Source: CAWEHQ01 sp051001995 (lineage in GTDB: Bacteria; Actinomycetota; Thermoleophilia; Solirubrobacterales; Thermoleophilaceae). Taken from it: a stretch of DNA of 6,012 bases. The number at the start of each line of letters is the position of its first letter. Within the stretch, counting starts at the first letter, position 1. Positions 1 to 4,267 of this stretch are shown in pieces. Under the pieces are notes generated by a model. It was not told where the DNA came from and did no database searches. It was given only the letters and a program-made list of their open reading frames with translations. The DNA lies in NCBI GenBank assembly GCA_051001995.1, contig JBPCMT010000089.1:1-6012 (forward strand), given 5' to 3'. The translations under genes were made by a program, and so were the position numbers.

Positions 1-300
1 CGAGGACGGCACCCCGCTCGGGCAGCAGACGTGGAAGGCGGAGGTCGAGCTCGACACCGCCAGCGGGAACACCGTCGTGCGGAGCTCGCGGCGCGTGGCC
101 ACGACGATCACGCCGGCGCCGACGCCGTAGGTTCCGCCGACTCCGGCGCGCCGCGCAAAGCTGGTGGCGTTGCCGGCGGGATCGACGCCGGCGTCCACCT
201 CCTCGACCAGGTAGCCCTCCTCGTCGGCCCGGGCGCGCTCCTCCTTGTTCCGCGCCTTGCGCCGCTCCGAGCGCGGGTCGCGAACGTGGTGGATCAGCCC
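1..300 (-). other. Ambiguous open minus-strand frame downstream of the HTH gene
   Basis: The minus frame read from about base 300 towards base 1 has no stop and shows a coding-like pattern between about 294 and 130: third positions almost all G/C and second positions near half G/C. It would encode a charged stretch (SERRKARNKEERARADEEG) followed by a Gly-rich segment. No ATG, GTG or TTG was found at its head (only a CTG at 297), and below base 130 it competes with the plus-strand reading. It lies in the same frame as the displaced 5' end of the HTH gene at 583-648. It could be the remnant of a longer protein broken by two compensating indels, a separate gene lacking a clear start, or chance. 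No function can be assigned. Confidence 0.2.
2..130 (+). CDS. 3' end of an unknown gene (partial, runs in from the left edge)
   Basis: An open plus-strand frame enters from the window edge and ends at TAG (128-130), giving 42 residues. The visible tail has alternating polar and hydrophobic residues (TWKAEVELDTASGN, then a VVRSSRRVATTI stretch) and ends in a Thr/Pro-rich TPAPTP. This looks like the last beta strands of an extracytoplasmic or structural domain, but no family is recognisable from so little. Almost all codons end in G or C, as expected for this genome. The antisense frame shares the same wobble positions and is also open, so strand assignment here is uncertain; the plus reading is preferred because its residue composition looks more protein-like over bases 1-130. 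Confidence 0.35.
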   Translation, partial: EDGTPLGQQTWKAEVELDTASGNTVVRSSRRVATTITPAPTP

Positions 301-617
301 CGGGCAACGAGCCGGCGCCGGCCCACCTTTTTGGAGGGCAGCTCGCCGTTGCCGGTGTAGCGACCTACGGTGCGGCGGCTGAGGCCGGTGATCATCGCCA
401 CCTCCTTCGGGCTGAGCCATTCCTTGCCACGGAGGCCATGGTCATCCGGCATCCGGCTGCGAGCCGCCCGTGGCTGCGCCTGGCTCCCTGTGGCCACTTC
501 CTCGGCCAATGCCTCAAGGCCTGCTAGGCCGGGCGGCCGGGCGAACCCTCGGTGGGCGAGGTCGTCGCGGTAGCGGCGAAGTGGCCAGCACCAGGTGGCG
601 GGCGAGGTCCGGGTCAA
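294..617 (-). CDS. Excisionase-like helix-turn-helix DNA-binding protein (body of the gene; 5' end displaced)
   Basis: The C-terminal part (about residues 67-103) is a MerR/excisionase-type winged helix-turn-helix: KEWLSPKEVAMITGLS forms the first helices, RRTVGRYTGNGELPSKKVG carries the recognition helix and wing, and RRRLV follows. Such domains bind DNA, often at the ends of integrated elements or at promoters. The preceding part (LRRYRDDLAHRGF...PPGLAGLEALAEEVA) is a helical N-terminal segment that I recall from small actinobacterial HTH proteins of this type. The only start in this frame is a TTG at 617, which yields an implausible N-terminus (TRTSPATWCWP). A better N-terminus lies in another frame at 583-648, so the gene is probably frameshifted. 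It ends abruptly after the wing (LVARG, TGA at 294-296), earlier than I would expect. Binding target unknown; no integrase is visible nearby. Confidence 0.6.
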   Translation of the reverse strand: MTRTSPATWCWPLRRYRDDLAHRGFARPPGLAGLEALAEEVATGSQAQPRAARSRMPDDHGLRGKEWLSPKEVAMITGLSRRTVGRYTGNGELPSKKVGRRRLVARG

Positions 618-648
618 GCAGTACCGCCATCAGGCTCGCGCTGCTCAT
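583..648 (-). pseudogene. Out-of-frame 5' end of the excisionase-like gene
   Basis: Reading the minus strand from ATG at 648 gives 22 codons, MSSASLMAVLLDPDLARHLV-LA (an alternative ATG lies at 630). This is a natural start for the HTH protein whose body lies in another frame. Skipping the single A at plus-strand position 582 joins it directly to LRRYRDDLAHRGF, producing a continuous helical segment. Left unrepaired, this frame runs into arginine/proline-rich sequence and stops soon after. The simplest reading is a one-base insertion, by mutation or sequencing error. Programmed frameshifting is possible, but no obvious slippery heptamer is present at the join. Confidence 0.5.
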
Positions 649-777
649 CCCCAGCTCGCTCGCGCCTGCGCTGCAACTGCGCTGCAGCCGGCACCCCTGT
701 GGGGGCGGTTCTGGGCGGTGCCCCAGCGGTTGAAACCAGCTTGTCGAGCGGCGTCCCGCTCTAGGGTGCGCCGACTT
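649..777. other. Non-coding gap with short direct and inverted repeats
   Basis: I see no convincing gene between the HTH gene start and the Rrf2 stop. It contains an 11-bp imperfect tandem repeat (TGCGCTGCAAC at 667-677, TGCGCTGCAGC at 678-688) and an inverted pair GGCACC (690-695) / GGTGCC (717-722). A GAGCGG/CCGCTC hairpin (746-761) sits near the Rrf2 end. The promoter of the HTH gene would lie here, but I could not point to a clear -10/-35 pair. Confidence 0.4.
746..761 (-). terminator. Possible hairpin terminator after the Rrf2 gene
   Basis: GAGCGG (746-751) and CCGCTC (756-761) form a perfect 6-bp stem with a CGTC loop, 17 bp past the Rrf2 stop codon on the minus strand. There is no U-rich tract after it, so it would be a non-canonical terminator of the kind often proposed in high-GC bacteria. 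The stem is short and could be chance. Confidence 0.25.
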
Positions 778-1179
778 TCAGATGTAGTACATCGGCGCGC
801 TCTCAGAGCGCGCCTCCTGCTCGGCGACCTCCGCGATCGTCGTGCCTTCGAGGACCGATCGCGCCGCCTCCACGGCGTCGATCCAGATCGGCCCGGCGGC
901 GGCCGCCTCGGCGCGCAGGTCGCCCTCGAGCAGCTGCACGACCTCGAGCACGGTGACCTCCGCCGGCGGGCGGGCGAACGAGTAGCCGCCCTTCACACCG
1001 CGCTGGCTCTGGAGCAGGCCGGCGCGCCGGAGCGTCGCGAACAGGCCCTCGAGGAACTGGACCGGGATGTCGCGGCGGCGGGCGATCTCGCCGATCGGGA
1101 CCGGGGCCGCCTCGCCGCGCCGGGCGAGCTCGCACAGCGCGCGGACCGCGTACGGTGACCTGCTCGTGATCGTCAGCAT
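778..1179 (-). CDS. Rrf2-family transcriptional regulator
   Basis: This 133-residue protein has the full Rrf2 layout. It opens with MLTITSRSPYAVRALCELAR, a variant of the family's usual start in which a Ser-Arg-x-x-Tyr-Ala-Val/Leu-Arg-Ala-Leu core forms helix 1. A winged helix-turn-helix at about 26-55 (PIGEIARRRDIPVQFLEGLFATLRRAG) is followed by the wing QSQRGVKGGYSFARPP (57-72) and the dimerisation helix VTVLEVVQLLEG (75-86). The protein ends in APMYYI, a tail that recalls CymR-like members. The three clustered cysteines that bind a 2Fe-2S cluster in IscR/NsrR-type members are absent; the only Cys is residue 16. It probably senses something other than redox through a cluster, or acts through a protein partner. 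The ATG at 1179 is chosen because the family motif begins there; it has no Shine-Dalgarno but a TAAGTT hexamer 8 nt upstream. It diverges from the VanZ-like gene, which it may control along with itself (inference). Confidence 0.9.
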   Translation of the reverse strand: MLTITSRSPYAVRALCELARRGEAAPVPIGEIARRRDIPVQFLEGLFATLRRAGLLQSQRGVKGGYSFARPPAEVTVLEVVQLLEGDLRAEAAAAGPIWIDAVEAARSVLEGTTIAEVAEQEARSESAPMYYI

Positions 1180-1187
1180 CGCGGCGG

Positions 1188-1193
1188 AACTTA
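1188..1193 (-). promoter_or_regulatory. -10-like box for a leaderless Rrf2 transcript
   Basis: The minus strand reads TAAGTT followed by eight bases and then the ATG at 1179. A TANNNT hexamer at this distance would put transcription initiation at or very near the start codon. No convincing -35 is visible; the expected place lies inside the VanZ-like coding region. The box adjoins the divergent start codon at 1195. Confidence 0.45.
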
Positions 1194-1194
1194 G

Positions 1195-1620
1195 ATGAGA
1201 GCGGCGATGTCGCGGCTCGACCCGTGGGCGCCGCCACTCGTCCTCGTGGCGGTGATCTGGTTCTTCTCCTCGCAGCCGGACCTCTCGTCCGGGCTCGGCG
1301 TGATCGACCTCGTGGGTCGCAAGCTGATCCACGCCGGCGAGTACGCGCTCCTGTGCTTCTTGTGCTGGCGCGCCCTCCGCGCGCGGCTCGCAGACCGGGC
1401 GGCGCTCGCGGTGGCCTTCGGCCTGGCCGTCGCATACGGCGCGGTGGACGAGTACCACCAGACGTTCGTCGCCGGTCGCAACGGATCGCCGATCGACGTC
1501 GGGATCGACTCCCTCGGCGCGGCGCTCGCCGTGCTGGCGATCAGGTCACGGCTCGGATCGCGGGACTCCGTCCCGGCGACCGAACGGTCCGACCGCGCCC
1601 GGGAGCGCGCCTCAGGCTGA
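1195..1620 (+). CDS. VanZ-like integral membrane protein
   Basis: The 141-residue protein matches the VanZ-like family. Hydrophobic segments lie at about 11-25, 50-61, 69-84 and 102-116, consistent with a small polytopic inner-membrane protein. Between them sit the family landmarks: RKLIHAGEYALL (42-53, corresponding to the usual D/R-K-x-x-H-x-x-E-Y signature) and DEYHQTFVAGRNGSPIDV (85-102, the D-E-x-H-Q-x-F-x-x-G-R motif), then a D-S-L-G-A segment starting the last helix. VanZ itself gives low-level teicoplanin resistance in enterococci; most chromosomal homologues are of unknown function, and nothing here shows a glycopeptide-resistance cluster. The tail after residue 117 is polar and probably cytoplasmic. 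ATG 1195 is used; ATG 1207 is an alternative with a weak GAGAG 5 nt before it. The last 9 bp overlap the end of convergent gltX. Confidence 0.87.
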   Translation: MRAAMSRLDPWAPPLVLVAVIWFFSSQPDLSSGLGVIDLVGRKLIHAGEYALLCFLCWRALRARLADRAALAVAFGLAVAYGAVDEYHQTFVAGRNGSPIDVGIDSLGAALAVLAIRSRLGSRDSVPATERSDRARERASG

Positions 1621-2886
1621 CCGGGCGCGCTCGAGCGCCGCGTCGATCCGCGCCAGCGCCTCGTCGCGGCCGACGAGCGCCACCGACTCGAAGATGCCGG
1701 CCGAGACGGTGCTCCCGGTGAGCGCGACGCGCACCGGCTGGAACACCTCCTTGGGCTTGACGCCCAGCTCGTCCACCACCCCGCGCAGCGCTCCCTCCAC
1801 GCCGTCGGCATCGAACGGCTCGACCCCTGCCAGGGCGGCACGGGCGCGCTCGAGGCGCTCGGGGGCTCCGTCACGCATCACCTTGGTCCACGCCTTCTCC
1901 TCGATCGGCGGGCGCTCGAGCGCGAAGCCGGCGAGCGGCCAGAAATCGGCCAGCGTCTGCATCTTCTCCTGCGCCACCGCCGCTGCCGGGCCGAGGCCGC
2001 TCGTCGCGAGCCGGTCCTCGAGCCTGCGCGCCAGCTCGCCGGGCTCCATCTCGCGCAGGTAGTGGCCGTTCATCCAGCGGAGCTTCTGCTCGTCGAAGAC
2101 CGCCGGCGAGCGCGACACCCGCTCGAGCGAGAAGCGCTCGGCCAGCTCGTCGGTTGTGAAGAACGTCGTCTGGGCGTCGTAGCCCCAGCCGAGCAGCGCC
2201 AGGTAGTTGCGCACCGCCTCGGGGAGGTAGCCGCTCTCGCGCAGCTCCTGCACCGAAGCGGCGCCGTGGCGCTTGGAGAGCTTCTTGCCGTCGGTCCCGT
2301 GCAGCAGCGGCAGGTGCGCGTACAGCGGCGGCTCCGTGACGCCCAGCGCGTTTTGGACCATCAGCTGGCGGGGGGTGTTCGACAGGTGGTCGTCGCCGCG
2401 GACGACATGGGTGATGCCCATGTCGCGGTCATCCACCGCCACCGCGAGGTTGTAGAGCGGGCTGCCATCCGAGCGCGCGATGACGAAGTCCTCCAGCGCG
2501 GCGTGGTCGAAGGCGATCTCGCCGCGGATCGCGTCGCGCACGGTCGTCAGGCCCTCGTCGGGGACCCGTAGACGGACCGCCCCCTCGTGCTCGTAGGCGT
2601 GTCCCTCTGCCACGAGCCGCGCGATCTCGGCGCGGTGGCGCTCCGCGCGCTCGGACTGGGAGAGCGGTCCCTCGTCCCAGTCGAGCTCGAGCCACGCGAG
2701 CGCGTCGAGGATCTGCGAGACGTTCTCGGGCGTCGAGCGCTCACGGTCGGTGTCCTCGAGCCGCAGGATCAGCGTCCCTCCCGACCCTCGTGCGAGGAGC
2801 CAGTTGTAGAGTGCCGTCCGCGCGCCGCCGATGTGTAGAGCGCCCGTCGGCGACGGGGCGAAGCGCAGCCTCATGGACCCGGTCAC
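1612..2886 (-). CDS. gltX: Glutamyl-tRNA synthetase, compact form
   Basis: This class I synthetase charges tRNA with glutamate in the cytoplasm. RFAPSPTGALHIGGARTA carries the HIGH motif as HIGG at 18-21, and KKLSKRHGA gives the KMSKS-type loop KLSKR at 202-206. Other family blocks are LRLEDTDRER (41-50), GSPLYNLAVAVDD (141-153), THVVRGDDHLSNTPRQ (159-174) and LRWMNGHYLRE (269-279); the helical anticodon-binding region follows, ending with the LTGS...GIFESVALVG block near 389-406. At 424 residues it is shorter than usual (about 470-490). The gap lies after AYEH (97-100), where T. thermophilus GluRS has about 37 more residues before the RLKVP strand; here RLRVP follows almost at once. The start is GTG 2886, with TAGCAT 6 nt upstream; ATG 2874 is an alternative giving MRLRFAPSPTG. 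Its start is 6 bp from divergent nfo and its end overlaps the VanZ-like gene. Whether it is discriminating or also charges tRNA-Gln cannot be read from here. Confidence 0.96.
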   Translation of the reverse strand: MTGSMRLRFAPSPTGALHIGGARTALYNWLLARGSGGTLILRLEDTDRERSTPENVSQILDALAWLELDWDEGPLSQSERAERHRAEIARLVAEGHAYEHEGAVRLRVPDEGLTTVRDAIRGEIAFDHAALEDFVIARSDGSPLYNLAVAVDDRDMGITHVVRGDDHLSNTPRQLMVQNALGVTEPPLYAHLPLLHGTDGKKLSKRHGAASVQELRESGYLPEAVRNYLALLGWGYDAQTTFFTTDELAERFSLERVSRSPAVFDEQKLRWMNGHYLREMEPGELARRLEDRLATSGLGPAAAVAQEKMQTLADFWPLAGFALERPPIEEKAWTKVMRDGAPERLERARAALAGVEPFDADGVEGALRGVVDELGVKPKEVFQPVRVALTGSTVSAGIFESVALVGRDEALARIDAALERARSA

Positions 2887-2892
2887 GCCTCG

Positions 2893-2898
2893 ATGCTA
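2893..2898 (-). promoter_or_regulatory. -10-like box for leaderless gltX, overlapping the nfo start codon
   Basis: On the minus strand TAGCAT lies six bases before the GTG at 2886. The same six bases on the plus strand (ATGCTA) are the first two codons of nfo. If the box is used, RNA polymerase binding for gltX occupies the nfo start region, so the two genes could interfere with each other. No good -35 was found. Confidence 0.4.
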
Positions 2899-3750
2899 AT
2901 CGGCGGTCATGTCTCGCCCGCGGGCGGGCTGCCTAACGCGCACGCCCGCGGCGTCGAGCGCGGCTGCGACGCGATCCAGGTCTTTCACCAGAACCCGCGC
3001 GCCTGGCGGCCGACAAACCACAAGCAGCAGGACGTCGCCGGCTTTCGCGAGTTGATGGCCGACGGACCGATCCGCTCGTTCGTGATTCACGCCGTCTACC
3101 TGATCAACTGCGCCTCGCGCGACCCCGAGATCAGCCGCAAGTCGGCGATCTCGCTGGCCCACGCGCTGCGCCTCGGCGATGCCGCCGGCGCCGACGGCGT
3201 GGTGCTCCATCCCGGCTCGCAGGCCGGCGAGCCGCTCGAGGAGTGCCTGCCGCGCATCGCCGACTGCATCCGCGCCGCGCTCGCCGAGTCCGAGCGTTGC
3301 CCGCTGCTGCTCGAGAACACCGCGGGCATGCAGGGCACGATCGGCCGCTCGTTCGCGGAGCTCGCGGACCTGATCGATCGCGCCGGCGGTGCAGAGCGCG
3401 TCGGCGTCTGCCTCGACTGCTGCCATCTGCTGGCGAGCGGGTTCGACGTTCGCGACGCCTCGGGCCTCTCGCGCGTCGTAGACGACTGCGAGCGCGAGCT
3501 CGGCCTCGAGCGCGTCCGCTGCCTGCACGTCAACGACTCGAGGGTCGGGCTCGGCGCCAACCGCGACCTCCACGCGAACCTCCCGGAGGGCGAGCTCGGC
3601 CGCGGCGGGCTCAGCGCCTTCTTGTCGGAGCCGCGCTTCGAGGGCCTGCCCGCCCTGCTCGAGGTGCCCGGGCCCGAGGGCCGCGGGCCCGACGCGCGTC
3701 AGATCGAGATCGCCAGGGAGCTGCGCGCCGAGGGTATGGCGGCGCGCTAG
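2893..3750 (+). CDS. nfo: Endonuclease IV (AP endonuclease)
   Basis: This zinc-dependent enzyme cuts DNA 5' to abasic sites and removes blocked 3' ends in base-excision repair. The 285-residue length equals that of E. coli Nfo. All nine metal ligands of the TIM-barrel active site can be placed: H66 (FVIHAVY), H106 (VVLHPGS), E141 (LLLENTAG), D175 and H178 (VCLDCCHLL), H212 (CLHVNDS), D225 and H227 (GANRDLHANL), and E257 (LLEVPG). The N-terminus MLIGGHVSPAGGL is the standard family opening, which fixes the start at ATG 2893 even though no Shine-Dalgarno and no clear leaderless -10 box precede it. It diverges from gltX with 6 bp between start codons. Its TAG stop shares the palindrome CTAG with the stop of the convergent cysteine-rich gene. 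Confidence 0.97.
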   Translation: MLIGGHVSPAGGLPNAHARGVERGCDAIQVFHQNPRAWRPTNHKQQDVAGFRELMADGPIRSFVIHAVYLINCASRDPEISRKSAISLAHALRLGDAAGADGVVLHPGSQAGEPLEECLPRIADCIRAALAESERCPLLLENTAGMQGTIGRSFAELADLIDRAGGAERVGVCLDCCHLLASGFDVRDASGLSRVVDDCERELGLERVRCLHVNDSRVGLGANRDLHANLPEGELGRGGLSAFLSEPRFEGLPALLEVPGPEGRGPDARQIEIARELRAEGMAAR

Positions 3751-4160
3751 AGCGAGTCGCGCAGGTCGAACTCGGACTCGGCCGCGGCGGCCGGCCTGGC
3801 GCCGAGCTCATCGGCTTCGACATCGAAGAAGCCCGGGTTCACGCACTCGAACGCCTCACCATCTCCGATGTAGGCGCGCTCCACGGTCGCCCGGCACTGG
3901 GGCAGGGGCCTGCCGGTCATCCTCACTCCGCCGAAGCCGTGGCGGGTGAGCTCCGCCTGCTCGAACAGTCCGACGTCGATCTCGACCTTGAAGATCTTGT
4001 TGAGGCAGCCCATGTAGCGCGTGCCCGAGCGCTCGTCGTCGTAGAGGTAGAGGTACTTGCATCCCGCCTCGATGCAGCCCGACGGATGGACCAGGCGATC
4101 GCAGAACGAGCAGCAGCGACGGCACTCGGTCTGGACCGGGGTCTGAGCGGCGCTCGGCAC
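3747..4160 (-). CDS. Cysteine-rich protein of unknown function, probably metal-binding
   Basis: The 137-residue protein has no signal peptide or membrane segment. It has nine cysteines (13, 16, 17, 20, 29, 34, 52, 89, 106). The first four form C-x2-C-C-x2-C (CRRCCSFC), followed by HPSGC-x4-C, which suggests a zinc or iron-sulfur site. The middle (YLYLYDDERSG, then GCLNKIFKVEIDV, then FGGVRMTGRPLPQC) and later VNPGFFDVE have the texture of a conserved globular domain, and I have an impression of similar hypothetical proteins in high-GC Gram-positives, but I cannot name a family or function. Start GTG 4160 has no Shine-Dalgarno but TACACT 7 nt upstream. Its final codon overlaps nfo convergently (3747-3750). 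The Ala-rich segment near 120-128 looks like a linker before a short acidic tail ending FDLRDSL. Confidence 0.8.
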   Translation of the reverse strand: MPSAAQTPVQTECRRCCSFCDRLVHPSGCIEAGCKYLYLYDDERSGTRYMGCLNKIFKVEIDVGLFEQAELTRHGFGGVRMTGRPLPQCRATVERAYIGDGEAFECVNPGFFDVEADELGARPAAAAESEFDLRDSL

Positions 4161-4167
4161 GCGGGAA

Positions 4168-4194
4168 AGTGTAGCCCGCGGGTGGCCCGCTCAA
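4168..4194 (-). promoter_or_regulatory. Promoter for the cysteine-rich gene, leaderless type
   Basis: The minus strand has TACACT (4173 down to 4168) with seven bases to the GTG at 4160, so a transcript would begin at or next to the start codon. A TTGAGC hexamer (4194 down to 4189) could be the -35, though the 15-bp spacer is shorter than ideal. This is the best supported of the leaderless promoters in the window because both boxes can be named. Confidence 0.5.
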
Positions 4195-4223
4195 CCGGGT
4201 TCGGGCGGCGGGGCGGGCGGGCC

Positions 4224-4260
4224 CGAGGCCTTCGCGAGCGCCGCCGGCGCGGACGCCTCG
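4224..4260 (-). terminator. GC-rich nested hairpin after the sulfatase gene
   Basis: Arms CGAGGC (4224-4229) and GCCTCG (4255-4260) enclose a tight inner hairpin, GCGCC (4238-4242) / GGCGC (4246-4250) with a 3-base loop. It begins about 8 bp past the sulfatase stop on the minus strand and lies before the promoter of the next gene, a sensible place for a terminator. There is no U tract, and in DNA this GC-rich such stems arise easily by chance. Confidence 0.35.
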
Positions 4261-4267
4261 CGCCCGC

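Noticed and set aside
294..648. Integrated mobile element with attachment sites
   Set aside because: Apart from one excisionase-like gene there is no integrase, transposase, tRNA or matching end repeat in the window.
1180..1458. Longer N-terminus for the Rrf2 regulator (start at 1458)
   Set aside because: The family motif begins at ATG 1179, and the extension is a shadow of the VanZ-like gene on the other strand.
1195..1620. Glycopeptide-resistance cluster
   Set aside because: VanZ-like proteins are widespread and there is no vanHAX, vanRS or related gene nearby.
2062..2571. Plus-strand open frame inside gltX
   Set aside because: It is antisense to well-conserved synthetase motifs and shows no family features of its own.
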